The notes beneath the pieces were generated by a model. The model had not been told where the DNA came from, searched no databases, and worked only from the letters and a program-made list of their open reading frames with translations. 64,000 bases of DNA. Origin: Adiantum capillus-veneris (lineage: Eukaryota; Streptophyta; Polypodiopsida; Polypodiales; Pteridaceae). The position numbers were made by a program, and so were the translations under genes. The number at the start of each line of letters is the position of its first letter. Positions within the stretch are counted from its first letter, which is position 1. The DNA lies in the NCBI GenBank assembly GCA_014529385.2, contig CM043946.1:20576577-20640576 (forward strand), written 5' to 3'. Shown here piece after piece: positions 19,451 to 32,294 of the stretch.

Positions 19451-22400
19451 CTATCCAATGCCCAATAACTCACGACAATTCACAAAGCCCTCTCCTGGAA
19501 GTCCCTTTGTGAGTAGATCAACAGGATTGTCCTTGGTGTGGATCTTCAGCAGTTGTATCTGCTTGTCTTCAAGTACTTCCCTAATGAAGTGATATTTCAC
19601 ATCAATATGCTTAGTCTTCGAATGGAACACTGGATTCTTTGCCAATTGTATAGCACTTTGACTATCACAATATAACTCTGGCATATCTACTTTGATTCCC
19701 AAGTATGCTACCAATCTACCAAGCCAAATAGCTTCTTTGCATGCCTCATTTGCTGCAACATACTTAGCTTCTGCAGTAGACTGCGTAACACAATCTTGTA
19801 ATCGAGATCGCCATGATATAGCACCTCCAGCCAATGTAAAGACATAGCCTGATGTAGATCTCCTCTTATCCAAGTCTCCTGCATAATCTGAGTCAGTGTA
19901 TCCTCTGACACTCAAATCCTGACTACCATAGCATATGCGCATACTCTTTGTATGTTTTAAGTATCTCATGATACCTTTCACTGCCTCCCAATGTTTCTTT
20001 CTGGGATTTGACATATATATGCTAACCACTCCCACTGCAAATGCAATATTCGGACGTGTAGCAATCATTGCATACATCAAACTACCCACTGCAGATGCAT
20101 ATGGAATCTTATCCATTTCAGCCTTTTCTTCCTCAGACACATGAAAATCTTGTTTGCTAAGTTTCACATATGGTGGCAATGGAACACTCAATGCCTTTCC
20201 CTTCTCCATGTTGAAACGTTGCAAAACCTTGTCAATATACTGTGTTTGAGATAACCAAATCAACTTCTTTGATCTGTCACCAAGTATATGACTTGCCTCA
20301 CCTATGTCTTTCATGTCAAACGATTTTGCCATCTTTGACTTCAAAGCTGAAATTTCTTCCAAGTGTTTGCCAGCAATCAACATGTCATCCACATACAAAA
20401 TAAGGATCAGCCAACTGCCATCCTTAGCCTTCTTTGTATACAGACAGTGATCGAACTCACTACGTTTGTAGCCTTGAGAAAGCATAAACTGGTGGAACTT
20501 ATGGTACCATGCCCTCGGTGATTGTTTTAAGCCATAAAGACTTTTTAACAACCGGAATACCAAATCTTCCTTGCCTTTCTCAACAAACCCTTCTGGCTGC
20601 TGCATGTAAATTTCCACATCTAAATCACCATGCAAGAACGATGTCTTGACATCCATTTGGTGCAACACCAAATCCAATATAGCAACCAATGCAAGAAAGC
20701 ATCTCAATGTAGTCATCTTGACCATTGGAGAGAAGACTTCATCAAAGTCAATGCCTTGTTCTTGCTTAAAGCCCTTGGCAACAAGCCTTGCTTTGTACTT
20801 TGGCTGACTATCATGAGTGGTGATCTTATACCTGTAAACCCATTTACAAGGTAGAGCCTTTTTGCCCTGTGGTAATTTAACTAGCTTCCATGTCTGTTTT
20901 TTATGCAGAGCTATCATCTCTGACTGCATGGCCAACTGCCATTTTTTCGAGTCAACCACTTGTAATGCTTCCTTGTAACAAGATGGTTCTCCGCAATCTG
21001 TGAGCATGACATAATTTAGAGATGGCACATAGCGATCAGGTGGTTTGGAGACACGCTCAGAACGTCTCACCACAACTGATTCTGCCTCTCTAGCCACTAT
21101 AGGCTATTTCTGAGCCTGACCATGCTGTCTTGATGTGCTAGCACTAGGTCCATCTTCCCTGAAGACAACTCTTCTGATCTCCTCTATCTTCTCTGGCTTA
21201 GCGTGAAACTTGGCTTCTTTGAAATGCACATCATTGCTAAGAATAAGCTTTCTAGACTCAGGATCCCAAGCCGGTAACCCATCTCGCCCGATTCTCCGTA
21301 GCCAAGAAATATACACTTCTTGCTCTTTGGTTCTAACTTATTCCTGAACTCCTTAGGAATATGGCTATAAGCTTCACAACCAAAGACTCTGATATGCTTA
21401 TACGAAGGTGCCTTGCCTGTCCATAGCATCTTGGCCACTGCACTCTTATCCAGAACCCTACTAGGAGACCTGTTGATCAAATGGACTGCTGTAGCCACTG
21501 CTTTCGCCCAAAATCCATCAGGCAACTGAGCATTTGACAACATGCTTCTGACCTTCTCTTGTATGGTCCTATTCATACGTTCTACAACTCCATTTTGTGA
21601 AGGATTGTATGGTGCACTAAGTTACCGCTTAATCCCTTTTGGTTCACAAAAGTCTTGAAAAGCTTTGGAAACGTACTCTCCACCATTGTCATTTCTCAAG
21701 CACTTTAGCTTCTGACCACTTTGATTCTCCACAAGCTGCAAGAATGTCTTAAAGACCTTGAGCACCTCATCCTTGTGCTTCAAGAAGTAAACCCATACTT
21801 TGCGAGAATAGTCATCTATGAATGTACAAAAGTACGCTGCTCCCCCTAGTGACAAACTAGGCATTGGTCCGCATAGATCACTGCGCACAAGAGCTAACCG
21901 TTCGTCCCTACGATTCCTCTTTGATCTGTGCGGTTCCTGTGTTTGCTTACCATAAACACAATGCTCACAAAACTCAAAATCTTGAAATGAAAAGCGAGGA
22001 AAATAACCAAAATGAGAAAGTATTTCCATTCTTCTTTTTGACATATGTCCCAGCCTACGATGCCACAGTGACACACTTGGCTGCTCAATCATATTAATTA
22101 CATGGTTTTTAACCTCTGAAACATGTAAAGTGTACAGAGTTCCTGACTTGCTGCCATGTGCTACAGTCATCGAACCTTTGGAGATCTTCCAAGCGTTGTT
22201 CCCAAAAACTGTCACATAACCCGCATCATCCAGCTTCCCTGTACTGATCAAGCTCTTCGGATTGCTGGAACATGTCTGACATTCTTGAGCCATAAAGAAG
22301 AGCCATTCTAAAACTTCAATTGCACATCTCCCACTCCAAGTATGTCACAAACGTGCTCATTTCCAAGTCTGACATAATCTTTAGTAGTCACATATGATGT

Positions 22401-23399
22401 AAACCACTCTTTGTGCAGAGAAACATGTAAAGATGCCCCTGAGTCGATAATCCAATCACTCATAGCATGTCCGTCCTTTGCAGTCAAGAAAACAGAATCA
22501 AGATTTCTTGTGAGGAAGATGTCACCAGCTGCTATACCAGAATCACTGTCTGAACCAGATCCTGTGACATTCACCTCTTCAATCTTCATTGAACTCTTCT
22601 TTTCATCTTGCTTAGAACTCTTTGTTTTGCCTTTTTCTTGTTTCCACTTTGTACAATCTCTCTTCATGTGACCCTTCTTGCCACAATGGTAGCATTCTAT
22701 GTCATCCTTTGACTTCGAGTCACGAGACTTACTTTGGTTTTGTGCCTTCTTACCCTTCTTCTCTTTAGACTGTTGTCTCCCTCGAACGACCAAAGCACTA
22801 TTGCCTTTGCCTTTGTCAATGTTCTTCCTGTTCACTTCCTCTGTGAGCAAGCTGCCTTCTATATTGGAACTTGTAAGACCTTCTGACACGACAGAATTAC
22901 TTAACGCTGTACGAAAAGTATCCCAACTTTCTGGCAAAGTGATTAAGAGAAACATAGCCTTCACTGAATCTGGAAAGACTATCTCCTGTGCTGTTAACTG
23001 GCTGAAAATTGTGTGAAATTCATTGAGATGATTTGACATAGCTGTCCCTTCCTTCATCTTCAAATCCACCAATTTCTTGAGCCAGTAAATCTGAGAAGCA
23101 GTACTTTGTTTCTGGTACATACCACATAGCTTTTTCCATACGCCATACGCTGTAGTCTCTTCTGCTACGTTGAAGTAAACATTTTCTACCAGTGTTAGCA
23201 TGATTGTGGAACAAGCTAACTCGTCAAGCTCTTCCCACTCATCTTCAGCTATACCTTCTGGTCTCTCCCCTTTGAGCTTCAGTGGCTTCACTTGTTTTTT
23301 CTGCACCAAAACCTGCCAAATCTGCTTCTTTCAGAATGGAAAGTTTGTGCTGTCCAGCTTCTTTATGTTGTAAAGAGTCTCACTTTGAGAAGATGCCAT
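19451..23399 (-). pseudogene. Copia 1 Gag-Pol, broken reading frame
   Basis: Read on the minus strand from ATG at 23399 (MASSQSETLYNIKKL). A TGA replaces a likely Trp about 23 codons in. Gag follows, with a zinc knuckle CYHCGKKGHMKRDC (near 22690), protease DSGASLH (near 22440), the pre-integrase zinc region (LWHRRLGHMS, near 22060), and the integrase core with FIDDYSR and NDNGGEY. A stop at about 21625 looks like CAA to TAA, a frameshift lies near 21250, and a TAG lies at about 21101. The last open part (19451-21097, 548 codons) is intact RT (YVDDML) plus RNase H (DSDYAGD) to the normal C-terminus. The order PR-INT-RT-RH defines Ty1/copia. At least three stops and one shift make it inactive. 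Confidence 0.9.
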
Positions 23400-23499
23400 A
23401 TCTACCAAACTGTTTACTTCAGGAAAGAATTTGGCAGAGTTTCCCCTGTAAATTGGCCTTTGTACACAGTAAACAAGCTGTAAACAACAAGCTGAATGC

Positions 23500-23726
23500 T
23501 ATTGGAATTAGGGTTGCAGAGAAACACACACAACTTGGAAAAGACGAAGGAAGCTCAAGGCACACAATGGAGAGTTTTTTACTAGGTGTGCAATGGAAAG
23601 ATAGGTAGCCCTAGAGTGATGGGTGTATATACAATGCACGGGGGAAAAAACCTCCTAAAGAGGGAAAAAATGCCCCGGCGGTCCTAATGTGTTCACACAC
23701 ATCACTACCACATGTATATGGTAACA
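23500..23726 (-). repeat. Copia 2 3' LTR
   Basis: On the minus strand it begins TGTTACCATATACATG and ends near TCCAATA. The terminal CA seems mutated compared with the 5' copy (TCCAACA). Confidence 0.88.
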
Positions 23727-23801
23727 AATCCCCCTTGGAGTGATGCGGTGAACGAGGGCTGGCACATGAGTAAAGGGAAGTGCCATGCCCTGAGGACAGA
23801 A

Positions 23802-26800
23802 TCAGTCCACAAAGGGGAGTAAGCCCAAAGCTTTGCGGAAAGCTTCAAGCTTCTCACGAGACAATGCCTTTGTGAAAAGATCTGCAAGGTTGTTCTGTGT
23901 TGGCAAATAAGCCAAGCTGATCTCTCTTGCTGAGAGCCTCTCCCTGACATAGTGGTAATGCACCTCAATGTGCTTTGTGCGAGCATGAAAAAGTGGGTTC
24001 CTTGCAACTGCCAATGCACTCTGACTGTCAGTGTAGATAGTGTTGGCAATGTCCTATCCAACACCCAAATCAGCCGTAAGGCGTCTGAGCCATACACACT
24101 CAACCGTAGCTGTGAAGACTGCCCTGTACTCAGCCTCACAACTCGAAGTGGCCACAATAGGTTGCTTCTTGCTCAACCATAATATACATGAACTGCCAAG
24201 CATGAAACAAAAACCACTTGTGGACACTCGCGTGTCAAAACGACCAGCCCAATCTAAGTCCAAAAAAGCATGTAAGTCTAGCGGCAATGATCCTCCGTTG
24301 GGATAAAACAAGCCAAGATGTAAAGTGCCACTAAGGTAGTGGAAAATCCTCTTGACAGCCTGCCAATGCTTAGACCCTGGGCTATGCATAAATCTGCTGA
24401 CCTGTGAGACTGCAAATTGAATATCTGGCCTCGTGTTGCATACATAAATGAGGCAGCCAACAACAGTTTGGTAAAGAGTGACATCAGCAGGATTGCCAGC
24501 ATCATGTAGACTCAACTTCAAACCTGTTTCCATGGGAGTGGCAATAGGTTTGCAATCCTCAAGTCCAAACTTACATATCAATGTCTCTATGTAACTTTTC
24601 TGACACAAGGCAATACCACCATCACACTGCTTAAACTGTATGCCCAAGTAATGATGCAACAGTCCCAAATCTTTCATCTTGAAAGTAGCATTCAAATCAG
24701 CCTTAAATTCAGCAATATGTCTCTCATTTGGTCCGGTGATCAGCAAATCATCAACATAAAGAACCACAATGAGAAATACATCATCCTCACGCTTTACATA
24801 CAATGTGCTTTCTGTTGGATTGTTACAAAAGCCTCGTTTAACCAAATGAGTGTCAGCTTTCTCATACCAAGCACGAGGAGATTGCTTCAACCCATACAAA
24901 GCCTTCTTACATCTGCACACTTTGTCCTCTTGTCCTTTTATGACAAAACCGTGAGGCTGCGTTACATAAACTTCCTCAAATATGTCACCATTCAAGAAAG
25001 AAGTAACAATGTCTGATTGATGTACATCCCAACAAAAATGAGCTGCCAATGCACATAGAAAACGCACAGTAGTCATACGACAAGTGGGAGAAAAAGTCTA
25101 TCATAATCTATACCTTTTTGCTATGCATAACCCTTTGCAACAAGTCCAGCCTTATGGCAATCGATCTCACCATCCGGCTTGCGTTTCAACTTGTAAACCC
25201 ACTTCGTACCAGTGGCCTTTTTGCCAGGAGGCAAATCACATAAAGTCCATGTGTCATTTTCTATAAGTGCATCATATTCTGATTGCATGGCAGCCATCCA
25301 ATTTTCTGAATTCTGTGCTTCATCAAAAGACAGAGGCTCCTCAACATCATGTAAACTAGACACAGCCAAAGCATAACAATGTGATGCATAAGATGCATGG
25401 CGAGAGCCTGAACGAGTACGACTAGACAAAGGTGCATCCAATTTACTGTCCCGCAAAGTGTGCACCAGCCATTTTGGCATACCTCTAGCCTGCTCATTTT
25501 CAGCCCTTTCCTCATCAAGTACATCATGTACATCTGCATCAGTAATAGGCTGATCTAAAACATTTTCAAAAACCCCCATAGGCTGTACATTTGCCTCATT
25601 GGAACTTACATTTGTATTTCCACCACTGAAAAGAGGCAACAAAGTGTCATAAATGTCCTGTGAGCTTACATTACTGTCTCTAGTACATGACAACAAGGGC
25701 TGAACAGAATCTTCCACAAACACTACATCCCGTGAAACCAGAATACGTTTTGTTTGCGGATGATACAACCTATAACCTTTGCTTTCAGCGCTATAACCAA
25801 CAAAAATACATTTGACAGCCTTATCATCCAATTTTCTGCACTGCACTTGTGGCACCAAAGCATATGCCAAACAGCCAAAGACACGCATGTGCTCAATAGA
25901 AGGCTTTCTATCATGCCATGCTTCATATGGAGTAGTAGACTGCAAAGCTTTCGTAGGACACCTGTTAAGTACATAAGTGGCACAGATGATGGCCCCAAGC
26001 CAAAAAGAATGCGGCAAAGCTTGACTTTTGACCATGCATCGTGCCATTTCCGTTAGTGACCTATTTTTCCTCTCAGCAACACCATGTTGCTGAGGTGTAT
26101 AAGGCAGTGTACATTGGTGATTTATCCCACGACTAGCGAGGAATGCATTAAATTCATGAGACATATACTCCCCCCCTCAATCGGAACGGAGGGTGCCCAT
26201 AGAACATTTCGAGACATTTTCAGCCATAGCCAGAAATTGTTTGAAGGACATAAAAACCTCGCACTTCGCTTTAAGTGGAAATACCCATGCATGCCTGGAG
26301 TAATCATGAATGAAAGTCACGAAGTACAGGTAATTGCCCAAGGACAGAGTTTGCATGGGCCCACAAACATCACTATGCACAAGCTGCAACCTGCATGTGG
26401 TCCGAACTGAACCATCCTTTGGAAATTTAGAACGCTGCATCTTACCCAAAATACAGCCTTCACAAACATGTTTGACAGGTGCTTCAAGAGGTGGCAAAGA
26501 AGCAACCATATCAGATTTCTGCAAACGAAGCAAACTGGGAAAATTCAGATGACCAAAATGTGCATGCCAAAATTTTGCATCTGAAATAGCCCTTGAATCT
26601 GCAACAGCATTTGCAAAATTTTGTCCAAACTTGTCATACAAAGTGAGCTGATACAGACCACGGCACAAAAGCCCAGATGCAACAATTTCATCACCAAAAC
26701 TGAGATCATGAACTGTACATCTGTCATCCACAAATTTGACTACAAGTCCAAGTCTAGAAAGTGCAGATACAGACAAGAGATTCTTCTTGATCCCAGGTAC

Positions 26801-28076
26801 ATAAAGTGCATCAACAAGTGTGAAGGATCTGCCATTAGCAGCAGTGAGCACAATCTTTCCAACTCCCTAAGCTGGATAAGAGGCATTGTTGGCACAAGTG
26901 ACTGAATTCCCATGAGGGACAGACTTGAGAGAGGTAAACAATTCACGATGTGAGGTAATGTGCTTTGTAGCACCACTATCAAAATACCACACATGTGAAT
27001 CTGCAGCAACTGACAAGCATGCATCATGGACAGCAAGATTGTAGGTGCACTCTGCGCTAAAAGCCCATTTTGCATCAACATCAGCATCACAATCTCCTTT
27101 TACAGAAGACTCAACAATGGATGCATTTGTAGTGGAACCAGCATTTGCAGTGGAACCACCCTCTTTCTTCTTAGCCTCTTTGGCCTTCAACTTAGGACAC
27201 GACTTGATCAAGTGATCATTGGCTTTACAATAATGGCAACGCATATTCTTTTTGCCCTTATCACCAGAATTCCCAGACGAAGTGCTGCCAGCAGAAGCAT
27301 TAGGAACAGAATTTTTGCCACTCGCAGTAGAACCATAAGAAGTGGCTGCATTGCTGTTACCACCCTTTCTTTGAGAATCAATAAAAGCATGTTCAACTGC
27401 ACGCTGCCTAGTCCTGTTTTTTCTAGAAAGCGACTTTTGCAACAGCAATGTGCATAATGCATCAAACTTGACAACTTCAGGATTTCCTTGGGTCGTAAGT
27501 CTCCAAGTACTAGCAAAAGTCTGGTAAGGCAGCAAGAACAGTCTACACAAGGGAACTGTCTAAAATGACTTCACCTGCAAAAATAAGCTGCTCATTGATA
27601 TCCTTGACACTAGCAAGGAAAGTGTCCATATCATCTTCCTCATGCATAATCTTCGACTCCAGCTCTTTACGCAGCAAAGCAATTTTAGCCTCATTGCGGC
27701 TTGCATAAAGACCTGCTAAAATATCCCAAGCCTGTTTTGTAGATTTTACTGAACGGATGTGAGGAACAATGGTGCGCTTCATAGACAACGCAATCAATGC
27801 ATGAGCCTGCGCATCCTTAACATCCCAACGAGCTTGTTCTACCATAGGCAAAACAACTCTAACAGCTGCAATCCTTGCAGCAAAACCTGCAACATCCTTA
27901 ACATTGCCTACATCCTTAGAACCAGGACGTACATCAATGCCCTGCACAATGTTCCAGACTCCCTTTGACACAAGAACATGTTGCATCATATAAGCCCACA
28001 TAGGGTAGTTGTCCCCATCCAACCTGTCCTCAGCAGCAAACATCTTGAACACGTCTATGCTGTTGGTATCAGCCAT
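23802..28076 (-). pseudogene. Copia 2 Gag-Pol, broken
   Basis: Minus-strand frame from ATG at 28076 (MADTNSIDVFKMF...). Gag with UBN2-like WAYMMQHVL; zinc knuckle CHYCKANDHLIKSC (near 27240); protease DSGATKH (near 26970); integrase zinc and core; RT with YVDDLL (near 24755); RNase H ending at 23802. Compared with copia 3, stops at 27543-27545, about 26867 and about 25121 are each CAG to TAG. A TGA sits just after the second catalytic Asp of integrase (about 26177), and the same stop is in copia 3. A one-base deletion follows near 25100. The polyprotein is inactive. Confidence 0.9.
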
Positions 28077-28390
28077 GGCAGCCTGATGTGAAAACTGCCG
28101 AAAAATAGGAGAAACGGAGTGAGAACAACCTGTGCTATATAGCACAAACCGTAGAAGACTATAAGGCACCTGTTATGCAGAAAACGACACTCACGGAAAT
28201 TCTGCACAAAATGACGAAATAGCCTGTGCAGTAGTAGCCTGTAGTGGAAACGAAGGCCAAAATGAGCCCAAAATATTTGTCGACCTACGAACGCTCGCCA
28301 AAGCTCACTGAAATCGGAGAAAGTGAGCAGGCATGTGCTGGAGCAACTGACAACTAAGCCCGGGAGGACGTGACCTGCTCTGATACCAAT

Positions 28391-28616
28391 TGTTGGAATT
28401 AGGGTTGCAGAGAAACACACACAGCTTTGAGAAGACGAAGGAAGCTCAAGGCACACAATAGAGAGTTTTTTACTAGGTGTGCAATGGAAAGATAGGTAGC
28501 CCTAGAGTGATGGGCGTATATACAATGCACGGGGGAAAAAACCTCCTAAAGAGGGAAAAGTACCCCGGCGGTCCTAATGTGTTCACACACATCACTACCA
28601 CATGTATATGGTAACA
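28391..28616 (-). repeat. Copia 2 5' LTR
   Basis: It matches 23500-23726 and both copia 3 LTRs. On the minus strand it ends TCCAACA, followed directly by the primer site. Confidence 0.9.
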
Positions 28617-29580
28617 AACACCTCTCCTTAGGAACTGTCAGTATTTTAAATGTTTGACAGAGTCTTCCCTGTAAACTGAGCTCTGGAAACCAAAAGATAG
28701 CTCAAAAAACAACCATAAATAGCTGACCAGTGACAAATCTGAAAATCTCTGTAATATGCTATCCTGTAAGCATGCACTGTCTCCTGTCTGGGCGATGATA
28801 GAACCTGTATATGTCTCAAGACTAAACCCTGAACAATGCCTCAACGGCCTGACGCATAAGATGCAATCGAGTGTCTACACAAAGTCATACATCCTATGGG
28901 ATAAAATTCACCGAAGAGGATGCGTGTAGAGGGGAACTCTAGCAACCTAATCCACCTCACACTGGGTAACCCAGACCCCAGTGCTTGGCTTCAAAAAACC
29001 TCACACACGACCCTCACAGATGGCTCAACAAACTGCCCAGAACTAGCATACACCCTACAATAGACCAATCACTGTCCTATGACCGCTGCGGTGGTCTGTC
29101 TGCTAGCGTGACTCACAACTAGCAGACCCACAATCAGAGTACATCAATCTGCAATACATGCCAGTGGTGTCAAGCCGTCGTATGGCCACACCTCCCCTGG
29201 AACCTGGCAAGCACAAGAAGTAGCAATGCAAACTGCAATATATATATATGATGATATATATGTGTACCTGGTCTACAGATGATGTTTTGAAGACGAATGA
29301 GTGATGTATGTCGATGCCGATATTGATGCCGACCACCTGTTGCTTGCCAATCTACACAAGACGGGTTTCTTTGTGGCTGAAACCTATCTTCTGATGTAGT
29401 GCTCAGAGTGAAATTCTGAGGGCATAAATGGATTCGAAAGGGGGGTAAAACCCTAGGTCACCTGTTGGAAATTCTCCCGGAACGCTGAGTGTGAATTTTC
29501 AAGCTCTGGATCCAGAATCTGCTTGAAAAGTGCGCGTGTGCATTACACAAAACCGCACTGAACCAAGCTCTGATACGAAT
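28617..29580 (-). other. Copia 1 untranslated leader
   Basis: About 960 bases between the copia 1 5' LTR and the copia 2 insertion. They contain the primer site at the right end (29567-29580) and no convincing reading frame. Confidence 0.6.
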
Positions 29581-29801
29581 TGAAGTCACGGATCGGAGCG
29601 TGGATCGACTCTGACACACACACATAGAGATACACAGAGGTCTTACACAGTACGCAGAGAATTTTTTTTGAAGGGTTATCTCTCAAAACCTTATTTTCCA
29701 CAAAAGTATAAGTGACTATATACAAAGAGTTAGTGAAAAGTGAGTTAGGCGGGCGGCTGGCCATATCCCTATAAGAGGCCACTTGGGCTTTAAACCCAAC
29801 A
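29581..29801 (-). repeat. Copia 1 5' LTR
   Basis: 221 bp, matching 19154-19366 with many small differences. It is followed on the + strand by the ATTCC target copy at 29802-29806. Confidence 0.9.
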
Positions 29802-31714
29802 ATTCCAGTAGAGCTAAAGCAGTTTATTGAAGATTACAACCTGAATAGATTTGATAAAAATCTAGCAACAGTAGGTCTGCCGAAAATGTTGGGCTTAGTT
29901 TAGAGATGCTTGCAAGAAGTAAAAGCTATGAAGATGAAAAAGCAACTTGATGATGCAGTGGAGATGGCACTTGATGTTGTGCATGAGCAGTATGGAATTT
30001 TTCAAGGACATGATCCAGATGGACTCCTTGCATGCTATCAAGCGGAGATGAAGAGCCGAGGAATTCAAGAAGATCAAATGATTTCAACCTTTGAAGAAGT
30101 TGTAACCTCCGAGTTTAAAGACAAGGTTCGAGAACTGGCAGAGACATACCCCACACAGTGGGATTATTTTGCAGAAGGGTTCGTTCATGAAAGCTCAAAA
30201 ATTATCGAGTTAACAATGAAGGAGATTGATGAACGAAGCTATATTCTTTTCTATAAAGAAGAAGGGATCATATGTAGTTCCTTAATTATGATCAATTTTG
30301 GAACCATATTTCTGCAAGAAGTCAAGCCAAGGCAAATACAACTTTGAAAGTAGCAGATTCAACTTCAAAGGACCATATTTTGAGCAACCAAGCAAAGGTA
30401 CATGATGGTTTTACTGCTGAAACACAAATGTATGAATTTTTTTTGAAGATTTCTCGCATGTAAGTTACTTTGAATAATGGTTCTTGTGAAGAGCCAGACT
30501 GTACAATTTTTTTTTTTCAAGCTACTAACCTTGGCATGTGATGCTCTCAACAAGTTTATCAAGAAGATGAGCCACTACAGGCTTCTAATGGTTCTATCGG
30601 CACTATAGCTGAGCAGGGCAGCAGAGTTATTACAGATGATTGCAGAAACAAATCTATTATACATGCGATAGATGATGAAGTGGCCGCCGAGACTGTGACC
30701 CTAACACAGGATGTACCTGATAATGCCAGTGAGCCTATGGTTGTTTCTGGCAATATGTTTGCCGATTCAATTATCTCAGAAGCAGATTCCATAATTGATG
30801 GGTTTTTGGCCCAATCTGAAGGAGAAGGTTATAGCAGTTTGGGAGAGCTTTGTGATGCATGTACCCCATCAGAGGGGGTGCCTGATGAACCTTTTGAAAG
30901 TAATAATGGCTTGCTAAGTAGCATGGATGCAGATGAGGAAGCATAGGGCGATATTGGAGATTGCCTATATCATGCTGATCGTGAACAGGATATAAACATG
31001 GATTCTACATCTATGCTTATATACGGGCTGCAAGAGGAGCCAACTCCTATAGTTTTGTTGAATGATGAGACTTCCAAAGGTGATTTTCCCACGGATGTTC
31101 TGGATGAAAATTTTCAGGACAAAGCTATTATTCATTATCAACCTCAAGAGCCAAGTAAAATCTTTCTGATGATAGAGGTCCAAAAAGTCCTAAGATTTTT
31201 CGTGATGGCTGTGAAGCTAGAGGGGGTGATGATGCTAAATCATCCCGGATACTGCATAAACTGCACATGATTTTTCATTTTCTCGGACAATGTGGCTAGG
31301 TTTGGATACTATTCCTAGTAATTCTTATGTCAATGATGTCCTGGCTACTAGTAAAAGGGAGTCAGAATTCTTACTCTTGCTGGTAACGACCTTAAGTTAC
31401 CAAAAGTTTGTGAGATGTGGCTGCTGCACTATGCTTCAGGTGAAGCTCTAGTATATTGTGGAGGCCATCAATGCTATGTGATTTTAATGGTATTTGATCT
31501 TGGTGATTCGAAAGATCTTCAAAAGCAGGTACACTATGGATGGGTATTTTTGGGTCTACATGGTGGTTTCTTTCTGCTAGATCCTGGAATAGCATATTTG
31601 GAGCAAAAATTCTTGAAGTTTATTGATTCAAATTGTGTGTGCTTATGTGGATATTATGCTCCTCCACTATTGGGGCAATTCCTTATTATTCCATTTGATC
31701 CTGGGAGCTATTGA
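29802..31714 (+). pseudogene. Element A internal coding relic (unknown product)
   Basis: The frame opened by ATG 19143 continues here after copia 1: PVELKQFIEDYNLNRF..., a TAG near 29900, then a long helical, charged stretch to about 30250 (KKQLDDAVEMALDVVHEQYG, then a TYPTQWDYF segment). Further open pieces follow: 30680-30946 (acidic, D/E/S-rich), 30998-31270, and 31415-31714 (more hydrophobic, Cys-rich). I see no zinc knuckle, protease, RT or integrase motif. The position just after the LTR suggests a gag-like protein of a non-autonomous element, but I do not recognise the family. It is degraded by stops and shifts. Confidence 0.45.
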
Positions 31715-32294
31715 AGAGCAACTGCCAGATTCAAAGATTTCATTCATTTTCATGTAGTAGGTTACTTGGCAGTAGATTTGTTTTTGGATTTATGCTAAAA
31801 CAGTCGTGTTTTTGGTTATATGATCAGTAAGATTCCATCGCTAGCTTCCAATTGGCATCTTGGACAATTGTTATAGTATCTTCACATCTTTTGAGATGGT
31901 TCTACTACCAGAACTTGAAGTAAAGGACTTGAGGACCATTCCATGTGCAGACAAAGTAAGGCATACTTGAGCTTGACAGGGTTCCTTAAAGAGAGCTGAC
32001 GGTCAAGCCTTGTGCATAAGTAATTAGAGAACTTGAGTTTGGCGGGGTTCACTAAACATATTTTTTTTAATTGCAAGCTTGGAGATACGACCACTACGGT
32101 TCAAGGATTGTGATGAGACAGCTACCAGATAATTCAGCTAGACTATTGATGTTATGATTTACACCTTCTTTTTGTTTTACATACCCTATCACCTACGTGA
32201 GTTTGATGACAAGTAGCTTAAGGTACTTATAAAAGATGCAGCTTGAAGACCGGTTGGCACAGACCGGAGGCTGTGCAGGTTCAGAGGGGGTGAA

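Larger units (their letters stand above)
23500..28616 (-). mobile_element. Copia 2: Ty1/copia element nested in copia 1
   Basis: LTRs 23500-23726 (3') and 28391-28616 (5') are nearly identical. On the minus strand ATTGGTATCAGAGC (28377-28390) is the initiator tRNA-Met primer site and AAGGGGGATT precedes the 3' LTR. It sits in the copia 1 leader, about 100 bases before its gag start. The 5-base flanks (AATGC and AACAC) match only partly, so the target duplication is eroded or the ends are off by a base. It belongs to the same family as copia 3, and both measure 5117 bp. Confidence 0.92.
19154..29801 (-). mobile_element. Copia 1: Ty1/copia LTR retrotransposon, degraded, contains copia 2
   Basis: Bounded by LTRs 19154-19366 (3', 213 bp) and 29581-29801 (5', 221 bp), with the exact target duplication ATTCC at 19149-19153 and 29802-29806. 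On the minus strand a primer site ending TATCAGAGC (initiator tRNA-Met type) follows the 5' LTR, and a purine run AGTGGGAGG precedes the 3' LTR. Removing copia 2 leaves 5.53 kb, a normal copia size. The LTRs differ at many positions and in length, so this element is older than gypsy 1. Confidence 0.93.
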
